Assembly (NCBI RefSeq): GCF_043641665.1
Contig: NC_092195.1
Location: forward strand, 18,124,774 to 18,188,773
Reading direction: 5' to 3'
DNA: 64,000 bases
From: Enoplosus armatus
Taxonomy: Eukaryota > Chordata > Actinopteri > Centrarchiformes > Enoplosidae
In this document: positions 1 through 11,686 of the stretch, piece by piece
How the letters are laid out: the number at the start of each line of letters is the position of its first letter
How positions within the stretch are numbered: the first letter of the stretch is position 1
Made by a program: the position numbers and the translations under genes
The notes under the pieces: generated by a model
Told to the model about the DNA's origin: nothing
Seen by the model: only the letters and a program-made list of their open reading frames with translations
Database searches by the model: none

Positions 1-3000
1 ACAGGCCGGCGGTGCTCACGCCGAGGAGGAGAGGGGCGGCCCGGCTCCACATGCCACTCTCCGGGGAGAAGACCTCCACGGAGAGCACATCCACCCGCTC
101 ACCGCCGGGCCCCAGCTGACTTCCTCCCACCACATACACCTTCCCTCCGAGGGTGGCGGAGCAGTGCCAGCCGCGGGGTGTCTCCAAGGAGGCCTTCTCG
201 GTCCAGGTGTCGGTCTCCACTTTGTAACACGCCACAGAGCGGGAGTAGGCGCAGTTGATGTACCCGCCGGTCACCAGGATGTCTCCGGAGGGCAGGGTGG
301 CGCTGGAGTGGCAGCAGCGGGGCACCTCCATGGGCGCGCGCATGTTCCAGGTGTTGGAGGAGGGCAGGTAGCTCTCCGTGGTGGCCAGCAGACCCTCCAC
401 GTTGCGGCCGCCGATGGCAAACAGGCGGCCACCGCTGGCTGCCAGAGAGAAGTGGGTGCGACGCTGACGCATGCTGGCCAGGTGGAGCCAGGTGTTGAAG
501 CGGGGGTCATATCTGGTGGAGGTAAAGAGCAGAAGGACATTCATAGTGTTGCACTCGATTGTACAAGAATGAAAAAGAGAGCTTGAATGAGAAGCTCAAT
601 CCCTGCCTACTTTAACACCTCGGCACACCTGGCCAAAAGCTGCTTGAAGCGCGTGTGAATGTCACGATGTCGGTTTCAGAAATGCCCTGTTCACACCTGG
701 CATTAGATGCGTCCTGGGTGAAGTGGACAGCTCTAAGTACGGGTGTGAATGCACCAAAGACGCATTGAGGACGCATTGAGATCCGATCGCTCAGACCACA
801 TTCGGAGGTGGTCTCCGAGTGATCTCGCTCATGTGGAGACACATTTTAATGCCAGTTGTGAACTGACGTACTCAGAGCTATTGTGTTGTGATCAGGTATA
901 AACAGACAAAGTTACGTAAGTTGATGGATGCAGCTCCTCCTTGTTTCCAGCATTGTAAAGGCAGTTTCGGACTCTGTTAGACGATCTGACAATCACTTTG
1001 TCTGATTTGTTGACCATTATTAAAACTATTACTTACATGTTATATATTCTTTATAAATTAAAGGGTTATTATTACAAAGTGGTACTACTATGTTTTCGCT
1101 GCCTGTATGTTCTGATGCGTCTTGTCCTCGTACCTGCTGAGGGTGCTGACGGCGTGTTTGGCCTGGTTGCGGGCGTCGTTCTGGTCCTCTCCTCCGGCTA
1201 CATACAGGAAGCCGTCCATCACAGCCACACACTGGTTGAAGCTCTTCGCCGGCAGCTGGGTGAGGTGACGCCAGGAGGCTCCTCCTTCACGAGGGTCCCT
1301 CCACAGCACCTGGACCACCGGGTCAAAGGTCAATGAGGGATTTCCTTGTGTTTCTTTTAAGGTAGCGAACACAATGAGATAACAAAAACAAAACACAGAC
1401 CTCGCGGCTGAGAGCTCTCTCTGTGAGTGATGGACGACCACCGACGGTGAGCAGAGTCTGCTGCCCGGCGCGGACCTGTGTGCGTCGGGACTGCAGGGTG
1501 TTCTGCTGGTAGGGCAGCAGGTGGTAGTTCATGGCGTCCACCAGCAGCCGGTGACACTGAGGGTCCATCATCATGCGGGGCACCGGCTGGATCTGACTCA
1601 CCAGCTCGCTGGCCGGGATCGTCTCAAAGCGGACATGAGACAGGAGCTCTGCGGCGTGAGCCTGACGAGAGGCGTCGAAGTCCAGCCACTTCATGGCCAG
1701 CTGGAGAGAGAGAGACATTTTCAGGGAATAAGACAAAAGGCAACATGCAGCACATCAATATGTAATGTGTTATAACATAATATGTAATATAATTGTCCTC
1801 ATGGAGCATCTTTCAAAACCCATGTTTCATATGTAGCTACAGAAATGTCTAAAGAAGTTTCAAATAAGACTGAATACATCAATAAATAGTCTTGTTAGCT
1901 AAAAGTGGCAGACATAAAATGTTGCTTTCGAAAAATTGTGTCTCTAAAAGCTGAAAAATAACATGAGCCAGTTAAAATAAAAATAATTTATTTCACCATC
2001 AACCGTTGGTGGGAGAGGATAAAAAGCTTTTTGCTTTTATTTACAAACTGACTGGAGATTAAAAGTTAATTTTAAAATCAAATATAAAATACATAAATAA
2101 ACTAATTCCGTAAGAAATAAAGAAACAATTCAAGTAAACTTGAATAAAAACCTAAATCAAGATAATTAATAACTCACATTCGGTGCAGTTTATAAATACA
2201 ACCACCACTGCTTCTCTCCCCTCAGCTGCTTGTCTATTTAGGTCTGCGATGGAGTTGTATATTAATAAACGAGCTCGCTTCTTGCATACAGTGAGTTATA
2301 CATGGTAGTTTCTGCTCGCAGTCGACCTGCAGGTGATTGACTTTGATTCATGGATCTGTGTTATGCTCTGAACAGCTGTTCTGGGGTCTGTTTTTAGGTC
2401 TGGATGAAAATAGCAGGAAGGTCCGGAGGGTCGACGAGTTAATACTGAGGAGGCAGCCTCCTAGAAGACTTTGCATTTCTCCTCAGTTAGAACATCAGAA
2501 GTGAATGTTATGATCTCACTAATTCTTGTTAAGAACCTTTTGAGATGAATTTGGATTCAAATTGACGTCCTGTAACGCCGATTAAACGGCAGCTATGATA
2601 CATTCTACAGTAAGTGCAAGAAGTAATTCGGAAGGACGTGAAAAACTGCATATCCAGACAGCACGTCCTGTTTCAGCAACAAATTTCAACCTTTGACCTT
2701 TACAAAGTTTGACCTCTCACCTGGAAGGCAGTGACCTCTGAAGGCAACAGCAGCAAGTCGTCCTGCAGGAAGGCGGAGATCTGCTCTAGGGTCAGTTGGT
2801 TGAACAGCGGCGTGTCGGCGAACTGAACAAAGTTCTCCAGGACGAAGCGGCGGGCGGCGTCGCACACGGGCAGCAGGCCATAAGCGGCAGCAATGTTCCA
2901 GATGTAGACGCAGGTCTGCACGTTGAGCTCGGCCAGCAGGAAGTCCATGCACATCTTGAGGAGCTGAGGGATCTGCAGGGTGGCGGCGGCGGAGACGGTG

Positions 3001-4224
3001 CAACCGATGGTGTAGAGGGACATGTGGACACGACCCAGGTAGGCGAAGGTGATGACGTTGGCCAGACCTGCAGACATAGGCGAGATGTTTTATTTAACGA
3101 TAGCCAAACCTGAGTCTCTCAACATGGGAAATTCCCGTAAAGCAGCTTTAACAGCAGCTGGATGGCCTACCTAGAGGTGAGAGGGAAGGGAGCTCCAGGC
3201 GCTTCATGGTGGGGTCTTTGGCCAGAATCTCTCTGAAGTACTGACTGACTGAGGAAATGACCAGCTTGTGGACATCAAAGGCCTTTGTCTTACAGGCCAA
3301 CTCCAGGTCAGTCAGGAACCTGAGGACAGGTGGACACGAGAGGATCAGTAGATGTCACACATACCTGATACAATAACTCATAATACAATACAATAGATAT
3401 GTTATAATATAATGGTATGATGAAGTAGGAAAGGGCAAATTACCATGTAATACAATATAATTTGTGACTATACAGTAGTATATGACTATTGTATCATAAT
3501 TGTATTGTAATTGTACCGTATCGCAATCACATTATATCAAAATTGTATCGTAATTACATAGCACTGAATTATATTGTATCATAATATAATTGTATTGTAA
3601 TTGTATTTTATCGTAATTGTATTGTACTGTAATTGTACTGTTTTGTAATTATATTGTATGAAAATTGTATCGTAATTGCATAGAATCAAATTGTAATGTA
3701 TCAAAATTTTATTGTATTATAATTACATTGTATTGAAATTGTAATTGCATAGAATTTAATTGTATTGTATAGTAATTGTACTGTATCGTAATCGCATTGT
3801 ATTATAATCGTATTGTATTGTAATCGTATTGTATTGCACCTTAATTGTATCATTTCATATGAGAATTGTATACCATCGATTGCGATGCGAATATAAGTAT
3901 CAGAACCTACTTCTCCTGCCGCATCTTGCTGAGCTCCTCCAGCAGGGCGTTGCCATGCAGGGGTCGTGTCAGCTCGCTGCCCAGGCCGAGGCCTCTCTCT
4001 CCGGGCTTGATGACCGGCGGCGGAAGCGGCAGGTTGAGGCTGTTCAGCTGGGCGATGTCCAGCGCGGCCATTTGCTCGATCTTCTTCACCCCGGTCTCCA
4101 TCACCACCACACCGTCACCGCGGCTCTCCACCTTCAGCGGGACTGGAGCGGTCTCCATAGCGACCTGAGAGATGGTTTCCATGGCAGGCTTCTTCTGACG
4201 GGAGGCCTTCTTCTTGGGGGCCAT
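1..4224 (-). CDS. klhl31: Kelch-like protein 31 (BTB-BACK-Kelch), 3' end cut by window edge
   Basis: Six coding exons on the minus strand join in frame: 4224-3911, 3319-3171, 3067-2721, 1700-1401, 1309-1134 and 512-1 (open at the edge). About 599 residues are visible. The start MAPKKK, a basic N-terminus and the phrase LSKMRQEKF match KLHL31. Residues ~105-215 are the BTB domain ([17 protein letters not shown]). The BACK domain follows to ~330 ([20 protein letters not shown]). Kelch blades start near 375 ([20 protein letters not shown]) and continue in the last exon ([38 protein letters not shown]). KLHL31 is known as a muscle-enriched adaptor, probably for cullin-3 ligases. The donor after exon 4 is GTCTGT and the acceptor before exon 5 is weakly pyrimidine-rich, so that join rests mainly on protein match. 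The remaining Kelch sequence and the stop lie outside the window. Confidence 0.93.
615..875. repeat. Dispersed teleost repeat (GTTCACACCTGG type)
   Basis: This stretch in klhl31 intron 5 has the wording of a common fish inverted-end element: GTTCACACCTGGCATTA on one side, an inner run around GACGCATTGAGGACGCATTG, and the mirrored end AATGCCAGTTGTGAAC. It is non-coding. Recognised from memory of fish genomes and from the inverted ends. Confidence 0.6.
1701..2720. other. klhl31 intron 3
   Basis: AT-rich intron of about 1 kb between the BACK-domain exons. Apart from a weakly ordered A/T-rich part (1740-2200) I see no gene or clear repeat in it. Confidence 0.7.
3350..3860. repeat. Degenerate AT-rich minisatellite in klhl31 intron 1
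   Basis: About 500 bp built from dozens of imperfect copies of a roughly 10-20 bp word like TAATTGTATTGTA / TCGTAATTGTATCG. It fills nearly the whole intron between coding exons 1 and 2. The copies differ by point changes and small length changes, so it is an old array. Confidence 0.85.
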
Positions 4225-4450
4225 CGTTTGACTGTTGAGGTTGTTTTTTGTAGGTTTTAGCCTAAGTTTACTTTAGTTTCCTACAGTAACCTACGGTGCT
4301 GACTTCCTTTACTAACAAAACAATATCCAAAGGCCTCTGCTTTTGGCTGGATGTTGTAGCTGTGTATTGTCTTCCTCTGAACAGAAAGACAGGTACAATG
4401 GATCGTTTGGGATTTCGTTGGTGGTTTCACTTTAACACAGCACACAGCAC
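4225..4450 (-). other. klhl31: klhl31 5' UTR part of first coding exon
   Basis: On the minus strand a good acceptor (long T-rich tract then TTTCAG) ends at 4451, and the sequence from 4450 to the ATG at 4224 has no coding look. This suggests at least one upstream non-coding exon and therefore a promoter further right, not placed. The acceptor is seen; the upstream exon is inference. Confidence 0.5.
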
Positions 4451-5724
4451 CTGAAACAAAAACAAAGGAAGAAAATAAAGATGTAATCGTCATTTTTAAA
4501 GTTAAGACACAAACTGTTCAAATCCTGATTGAATCATTGTTCATCAAGCAAACACTGTGTCCCTGATAAACAACTGAAACGCGCCTGGCAAATGTTTCTA
4601 GACTTTAAATCACAGTATTGTTTCAAGGTAACTGGAGGACACACTGACAGATGCACATTGCTCTGCTAATCTCTGAACGTCACACAACACAACAACACAC
4701 AGACTGAACACCGACATCTTTTCTAAATCCACCTACAAACTGTCTCTATGGGCCAGCAGCCGCGTGAATGACAGGTGCGAGTGTCCTTTTGCGAGGTCGT
4801 CAAGAAATTAAGCTCAGGGTCGGGCTTGTGGTTTGCAGCGGCCCCCGGCCTTCAATGCTGCACTTCACACACTGCGTATTTCGCCCATAAAGCGTCTGGG
4901 GAATCTTATTCATGATCGCAATGAGCTGCGGTGTGCAAACTGCAGCAGATCAGTGTAGTGAGGACTGTAACAGAGAGTGTGGGGATCACATTTAAGTGCT
5001 GATATTCAGAGAGGAGAGGGTGTCAAAAATTAATGGGGGATAAGGCGATATAAGGGTCCTACATCTCCTTTTCTGTAGTGTTTTTTTTGTACTTTTGGTG
5101 CAATGGTGGTGTAATTTGTTCTGGCTGTGAAGGAGTGTATGAGGAATAGGTGGAAGGAATTGCTTCTGTTCTTGTGTTTGTGTCTCATTTGTCAATTTGC
5201 AATTCGAATTCTTTTTTAAAAAAGACCAAAACTCAACCATTAAAGTATGAACAGTTTGTTTGACACAGGAACAATGAACACCAAAAAAAAACATGAAATT
5301 GTACATATGTTTGAGTTTTATTTTATATAACTGGTCAGCGAGTGTCCAAACTCTAGCTAACTTTGTAACGACATTGGGTGTTGTGTTTCCCATTCTTGGT
5401 GAGGCGATGAGAGGATGCGATTTCATTCATTAGCAGCGTGTTCGAGGTAATAATATAATGTTTTTATTTGTTGACAGGGCCACTAAATCTTTGTTGCACG
5501 TGAACACAAAAGAGGACTTCTTTGATAAAAAAAAAAATCTCCAACTCCAACAATTTAGGAGATGATGATCTTTGTTCCTGGCTCACAGTTTGTTGCCCAG
5601 TTGTAACTTTAGTTACCTGAGCCGAGTGCAGAGATCACCTCTGTGTCAGGGTGGGACTGAAAAGTAACCCCAGTGCTTATTTGGGGCCTCAGCTGTGTGC
5701 CAGTTCAGTTTTACATAATCCTTC

Positions 5725-5904
5725 TCTGATTATATTTTGTATTATTAATGTTAATCTTCAAAGTAAAAATAAAAAAATAAAAAAAGTACAATATTTCCCA
5801 CAGAAATGAGGATTGGGATGTAATTACTCAAGTAAGTACCTCACAGTTGCACTTAAATACAATACTTGAGTAAATGTAGGCTACTTAGTTACATTCAACC
5901 ACTG
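5725..5904. mobile_element. hAT-like MITE fragment (TTCCACCACTG family), 3' part
   Basis: Carries the family's right half: the word AGTACAATATTTCCC, then ACTCAAGTAAGTACCTCA, then a degraded end ACATTCAACCACTG. The left half is missing. The family is non-coding; its hAT nature is inferred from the CAGTGG-type ends. Confidence 0.75.
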
Positions 5905-6085
5905 CTAATTAGCAAATGTTAGCATGCTAACTTGCTAAACTAACATGGGAAAGAAGGGGAACAAAATACCCACTTAGCATCAGCATGTTAGCATTGCATG
6001 CCGACATTAGCATTTAGCTCAAAGCTTCACTGTACCTGACTAACAGCCCTACAGAGCTGCTAGCATGGCTGTAGCCTCTTAGTCT
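5905..6085. repeat. Dispersed teleost repeat (GCTAGCATGGCTGTAG type)
   Basis: Dense in TTAGCATGCTAAC, TTAGCATTTAGCTCAAAGC and AGAGCTGCTAGCATGGCTGT, a wording found all over percomorph genomes. It lies directly against the previous element. Recognition is from memory. Confidence 0.6.
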
Positions 6086-6995
6086 GGTTTAGTATTTAAC
6101 TTGGATTTGACATTTTATGGTCATTAATGTGCTTTAAAAGTGTCTTGAGCTTAATACCCTTGAAACAGCTTCAGATACCAAAGATTAGTGGCTGATCTTC
6201 CTCTTCAATAACCTCATCTGGTGGCCATTTTTAATAATACTGACAATGCTAATGATGCTGTAGTAATGAATGCCAGCCCAGTTGTAACTTTAGTTGTGAA
6301 CTTCTATCCTCCCACTTTTCCACCCCTCCTCATTCGCTGTGTGTCTGAACTTGGCTCTTTTTAAATAGCACCCATTGGCTCGCTGGCCAACGGCCTCCAC
6401 ACATGGACAGACCGGGGGGGAAGGAGACCGGATCGTACAGGAAGCAGCAGCTGTTGTCGTGTCATATGAAGAGGAGGGGCTCACAGTTACAGACCGTAGA
6501 GGCTATTTGGGATGTTGCAATCACCCCTTAAACAGTTGAAACAGCAAATTAAGAGAGAAGAGGAACGGCAGCCTGTTGATGATCCAGGACGCTTCGGCAT
6601 GAGAGACACTCCTCAAGAGTTTGAATCGGGAGGTTTGTGTTATTTGTCAGCAGCCAAGAGTTTCTGTGAATGTGACCCTCTCCGTCTAATGATCACAGAG
6701 GCACAGAGCCATTAAAAACATACGGGGAGGTGATAAAGTCAGTGTCAGGGCCAACAAGGTCGAAGATTAAAACGATATCTTAATAAGATCTTAATAAGCA
6801 CGTTCTGTAGATTTTGTCTTATGAGAAATTAAAGTATTCCTGATACCTTACTCACAAAAAGAACAACGTCTTTCCACATATTTTCTGCTTTTTCACAGGA
6901 ATATTCCCCAAAACTCCAGCATGTCAGTGTCTCGTAGTTTTACAGGAAATCCAGAAACTTCTATTGATGATTTTAATAATAAGTATTAGCTAATG

Positions 6996-7614
6996 AGTGG
7001 TGGAAGAAGTATTCAGAAGTAAAAGTACACTTACCACAGTGTAACAATACTCCAGTGGTTCCCAACCGAGGGGTCGGGGCCCTCATGAGGGGAAAAGTAG
7101 AATAAATAAAGTTCTGATACACAAATTTGTTTTCATATTTTGGACTTTTCTCTCAGCTTTGTTTTCTGTGAATTATTGGATGTTGCACGTTTTAGCTTCA
7201 AACTGTTATTTAAATGAAACGATCTGAGAGGTTTTGAGGGGAAATCAGTCTTTGTTGAGATCATTATTAATCATAAATAATAGACTGAAACATGACAAGG
7301 AAAACAACAAGACACTGATTTATTGTAAAAGGCCATTTCAGCCAGAAAGGTTGTGATTTAACCTTTAACTTTTAGAAAGTTATCATTTGTTTAAGTAAAA
7401 TCTTAATCTGTTAAGTAAAGAATCAGAATCAGAGCGACTGTAACGGGCTGCATGCACAGCCGACGCATGCACACTAACTAATACATGTTGTGGAGTAAAA
7501 AGTCCAATATTTCCCTCTGAAATGTAGTATAGTGGAAGTAGTATAAAATGGAATTACTCAAGTAAAGTTCCTCAAAAGTATACTTGAGCAAATGTACTCA
7601 TAACTCTCCACCAC
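6996..7614. mobile_element. hAT-like MITE with a second repeat inserted in it
   Basis: Left end AGTGGTGGAAGAAGTATTC at 6996 and right end CTCTCCACCAC at 7614, with internal family words AAGTAAAAGTACAC and AATATTTCCCTCTGAAATG. From about 7051 to 7440 the middle is replaced by another repeat that starts CCAGTGGTTCCCAACCG and includes a GGGGTCGGGG run, a second hAT-type element common in fish. Confidence 0.8.
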
Positions 7615-8739
7615 AAATGATTCTGTGGCATGAAAATAATCTTTGCTCTGCAGAGATCAGCCTTCAGAAATATCTGGGACCAAGGTTAACGCAGGGAGCA
7701 GCTGCTGTCATCCACCATACTGGGAACCAGACTTTACCCCCCACCCCCCCGCCCAACCACCACCATCATCATCATCACTGACAAATATACTGTAACTAAC
7801 AACAGCATCTCCTTTCAAAACAACAGCACCGCGGCCTCAATGACAACCTGAGGATTAAATTCAGGCTCTTGAAGCTTTTGAAGATCATTTTTACACCTTT
7901 GTACTGTTACAAACACCACCGACATATAATTTGAATGCTAAGCAAGGGTAGCTTAGCGTCTTTTAATCAATGCACACAGCTGAATCTTAAAGATATTAAT
8001 GTAAACATCCAGAAATAGAGCTCAGTTTGAATCGCTGCCAGCGTCTTGACCCAGATGTTCGATCACGACACACGTTCTGCAGGGAAACATCAGCTTCAGC
8101 CTGCAGCTCCTTGTTAGTAATAGACATTTATTTACATCATTAAATTACTCAACCCAGTCAACTCTTCTTTTCTTTTTAACTTTACTAACATTAAATGTCG
8201 TCTCCTCAGTAATACTCAGTGTTGTGTTGTGGAGATGAGAGTTTGTTAACAGCATTAACGGAGAATAATTGAGAAGTAATTACAGATTACTTTGTATTTG
8301 TCGGGTGGTGATGTGTTTGGGTCTGAATTCAAACTGAAAAATAAACTAAAAGAAAAGGAGAAGTTTGGTAATCTAAGCACCTGGGGCCCTGCTTTGGTCC
8401 TGGCATTTTATTTTTAGACATAGACTCCAGTGTACTCGTGTGTGAATATAAAGCTTTGCATCTGACGTTAAATGAAGCGTCGTGATGCTTTTGTCAGAGC
8501 TGTGTTTTTAAGGAGTTTTTGCAGAGGACACAACACACTGTGTCCTTCCAACATAAATGACATAACTGATGGGTTTCACACGAGAGAGCTGCCCAGTACA
8601 ACCACATTCTCATGATCCTGATTCATGATGAGTGTCTTTCTTCTTCTGGTTTGATTTTTATTAACAAAACGCACCGATGCTCAATTCAACACACTGCTTA
8701 TGATGGCTAATGCTAGCTAATGTTAGCAAACTTTGGGTA

Positions 8740-8934
8740 TAGCTGTATTTTTTAAGTTTGGACAGAGCCAGATAGGCTGTTTCCAGTCTTTGTGCTAAGC
8801 TAAGCTAATTGCCTCCCGGCTCTGGCTCCATACTTAATGTACAACCATGAGATTTATATCAATCTTCTCCTCTAACTCTCGCTAATAAAGCGAACGAGTG
8901 CGTTTCCCAAAATGCCGAACTATTCCTTTTGAAC
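8740..8934. mobile_element. Inverted-end MITE fragment (TTAAAGGAATAGTTC family)
   Basis: Right half only. Visible words are GTTTCCAGTCTTTGTGCTAA, TCTCCTCTAACTCTCGC and the end CCGAACTATTCCTTTTGA. A fuller copy lies at 22551-23133 downstream of eloa. Confidence 0.8.
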
Positions 8935-9075
8935 CTGCAAGGGGGCAGTGTAACAAGCTGTGAACACAAAGAAACACACCAGCCTGCGTGCCTCTCCACC
9001 ACCTCCATCACTCTGTGGTTGTAGCTGGATTCCTTTGCGTATCTCATGAGGGTATTTATATCTGCTGACCAACAC

Positions 9076-9078
<3 letters not shown>

Positions 9079-9109
<31 letters not shown>
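9079..9109. repeat. (GT)n microsatellite
   Basis: Uninterrupted GT dinucleotide run of about 15 units in intergenic DNA. Confidence 0.97.
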
Positions 9110-9262
9110 GGAAAGAGAAGGACTGACACCCCCTGCAGTGGAGTAATATCCCAACGGCAACTGCTTCACATTGTTTCCACTCAGCAGTTAAATATATATA
9201 TTAGTATAAATTGCTAATTAATACGATGACATCATTAGACATATCATTTGATATGCGGTTTC

Positions 9263-9655
9263 CAGTGGTGGAAGAAGTACTCATATTTTAGTAAAAGTAA
9301 AAATACTCCCTTAGAAATAAAAGTCTTACAGTCAAGATTTGAGTTAAGTAAAAATATTACAGTAAAATGTACTAAAAGCATCAAAAGTAAAAGAGTCTCA
9401 TAATATCATGTATTATTTGAATATTATTACTGAAGCATTATCACTTTTTAATGCTACAGCTGGTGGAGCTGGCGCTAATATTAAGTACTTTATATACTGG
9501 CAAATCTATAGCTGTCCTATTATATAAATTGATCACGTGTACCTGCAGCTGTCAGATAAATGTAGTGGAGTAGAAGTATAAAGTAGCATGAAAGGGAAAC
9601 ACTCAAGTAAAGTACAAGTACCTCAGAATTGTACTTTATAGCCTACAGTATTTGA
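9263..9655. mobile_element. hAT-like MITE (CAGTGGTGGAA family)
   Basis: Starts CAGTGGTGGAAGAAGTACTC and continues with the family's AAGTAAAAATACTCCC, GCATCAAAAGTAAAAG, AATGTAGTGGAGTAGAAG and AGTACAAGTACCTCAG. The right terminal TTCCACCACTG is eroded. Confidence 0.8.
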
Positions 9656-9913
9656 CAGACAGAAAGATTTGAAGAGTTTTCATTTGTGCTTTGGTTCCTT
9701 TAACTTACAAACTCTTCTTGACTCAACAATCTGTAAAATGAAATGTATTTTACCTCGTTCTCCCTCCTGGTTCCTGCTCTTCTTCCCTTCCTTTTGCTTT
9801 CTCAGCTTCTCTCTTTGGGCTCTCTTTAACGTTCTTTCTTTTTCTTTGTTGTTGTTCTCCAACAGGTTCCTCTTTGCTTCGTCCCTCCGTCCTCTGCCAG
9901 TCTGCAAGAGTGC

Positions 9914-9951
9914 TGTGTGTGTGTGTGTGTATGTGTGTGTGTGTGTGTGTT
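9914..9951. repeat. (GT)n microsatellite, interrupted
   Basis: GT run broken by one AT unit. Confidence 0.95.
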
Positions 9952-10307
9952 GCTATCAGAGGGGAATCAGGGTCCCAACCAAAGCTGTGACGTATGAGTT
10001 AACCCCCCCCCCCCCAAAAAAAGTCCCACCACGCCTCCTTGAGCCTTGAGCTCACATCAGCGCCTCTTCTTTCCAGCTCCAACATCCACCTCTATTTCCA
10101 AATACAGGCACCCCTCGTCGCCCTCCCCTCCAAAAATATCCCATAAGAGGCCGGCTCTCCTCTCATCAGACCCCGCCTCACCCACCCACCCCTCTGCCTC
10201 ACCCACCCACCCCTCCGCCTCTCATGGACTTTGGGCTTCAGGTTTTAGATTTGGTTTCAGTCTCGTGTTTCTGCTTCCTTTATTTGACTGTTAATCTCAC
10301 ACAATAT

Positions 10308-10626
10308 TGATCCTTTACTCAAGTAAAATTACTAAAACCACACTGTGAAAACACTCCACTACAAGTAAGCGTCTTGTATTGTTATTGGATTATTGTTATT
10401 GATTCATTAAATTGGTGCATTTTAACTACTTCACATACTGTTGGGCAGTTTAATCTATGGAAATGCATCATATTAAGACCTAATGAGATGGCTGTTTGTA
10501 AATCTTAATCTGAAAAAATAGTAAAAGACAAATGTAGTTCAATATTTCCCTCTGAAATGTAGTGGAGTAGAAGTATAGTAGTAGCATAAAATAGAAATAC
10601 TCAGGTACAAGTATCTGCACCACAGT
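10308..10626. mobile_element. hAT-like MITE fragment
   Basis: Contains ACTCAAGTAAAATTAC, TACTGTTGGGCAGTTTAATC and AATATTTCCCTCTGAAATGT in the family's order. Both terminal inverted ends are eroded. Confidence 0.7.
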
Positions 10627-11394
10627 CATTTGATTCACTGTTCACGTTTGTTTGTAATGTGTAATGTTGTGAGTCGACTTTTACGTCGTTACAGGATCTT
10701 TCTTGTTGTTCCGCTGGCATATGTTTTCGTATGTTTTTAAAATGAATCCTGGTGAAAATTGGTGCAGTCTATGTGCTGCTTTCAGTACACAAAAGAGAGA
10801 AAAACGTAGATAAACACAACAAACTGTCTATGTTGATAAGCAAGCAGTGGTTTCCTGATTGCTAGGAAACGACATGTCATTTCTAGTAAATCAGTGATTT
10901 GATGTGCTGTTTCTTGGCAATAAAACAACTAAAATATTCTTCTCACACATTTTATAACTTTACTTTAGTTATACTGCAGGAAACAAGTCCTTACAAGTCT
11001 TACCCATGTAGGAGATTCATAGATACATAGATTTTGGCCATTTTTTTTCCCAAGGTAGCAGGTTATAAATTAAATTTTACTTGAGCTATCAGTTTGTTTT
11101 TGTTTCATTTGGGTGATTTAATGTGAATATTTATACTTTTTGGTGGTAGTCTGTACTGATGGAATTTTGTTTTTAAAGATTTGTTGTTTAATTGTTCAAT
11201 GTTTTTTTTAGAAGGGAGCTGGAAGCAACTGTTCTCACTTTAAAATATTATGTTGTGCTGAAATGAATGAATGAAAAATTCAACTCTGTGGGAATCTTGT
11301 CGTTGTTTCCATGAAAGCGGATACAACGTTACCAGGTTACACAGTAAATTTTACTACACGCTAATTCAGCGTTTTCACTGACGTCAAACTAACA

Positions 11395-11686
11395 GGTGTT
11401 CCGTGCGTGGCGCCGTCAGCTGTGCTGTGACGTAGTTCCGTCTGTCACGACTGTTATCTTAATGTACAAACTTCATGTTTCTCCCCGTTACTCTGAACAA
11501 TGTAATTATTAGTGTACTTATTGATGCTGATGCTTTTCAAACATAATATTATTATTTTTAAACGGCTGTAAAACGCTTCAGTCTCGCAGCAGCGGTCACT
11601 AAACAAGCGGAACCTCTGCTTTTTTTCACTTTCTCTGTTCAGTCAGGATGAAGTAGCTTCCGGGCGACAGGGTACCAGCAGTAAAC
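11395..11686 (+). promoter_or_regulatory. eloa: Putative eloa promoter and 5' UTR
   Basis: GC-rich island upstream of the eloa start, with a CRE-like TGACGTAG near 11428, an ETS-type CTTCCGGG near 11657, and a start codon embedded in AAACATGGCGG, which fits the YY1 consensus AANATGGCGG. No TATA box is seen. TATA-less promoters with these boxes are typical for housekeeping genes; function here is inferred from motifs only. Confidence 0.5.

Larger units (their letters stand above)
4451..11686. other. Intergenic region between divergent klhl31 and eloa
   Basis: About 7.2 kb between two genes read in opposite directions. I find no protein gene: short open frames have no recognisable domain and no splice support. 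It holds several old inverted-end repeats (listed separately), two GT microsatellites, and near 10187-10222 a doubled C-rich word (CACCCACCCACCCCTC). The klhl31 promoter should lie in the left part but I could not place it. Confidence 0.75.

Noticed and set aside
164..586. 140-codon open frame on the plus strand
   Set aside because: It is the opposite strand of the klhl31 Kelch exon (512-1), which matches the family in detail; GC-rich exons give such shadows.
4992..5426. 144-codon open frame on the minus strand
   Set aside because: Low-complexity, no domain, and lies upstream of klhl31 without splice signals linking it.
6365..6385. MEF2-like A/T word upstream of klhl31
   Set aside because: TTTTAAATAG misses one required base of the MEF2 consensus, and the klhl31 start site is unknown.
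9669..10049. 126-codon frame with hydrophobic stretches
   Set aside because: Hydrophobicity comes from T-rich and GT microsatellite DNA; no signal of a real membrane protein.
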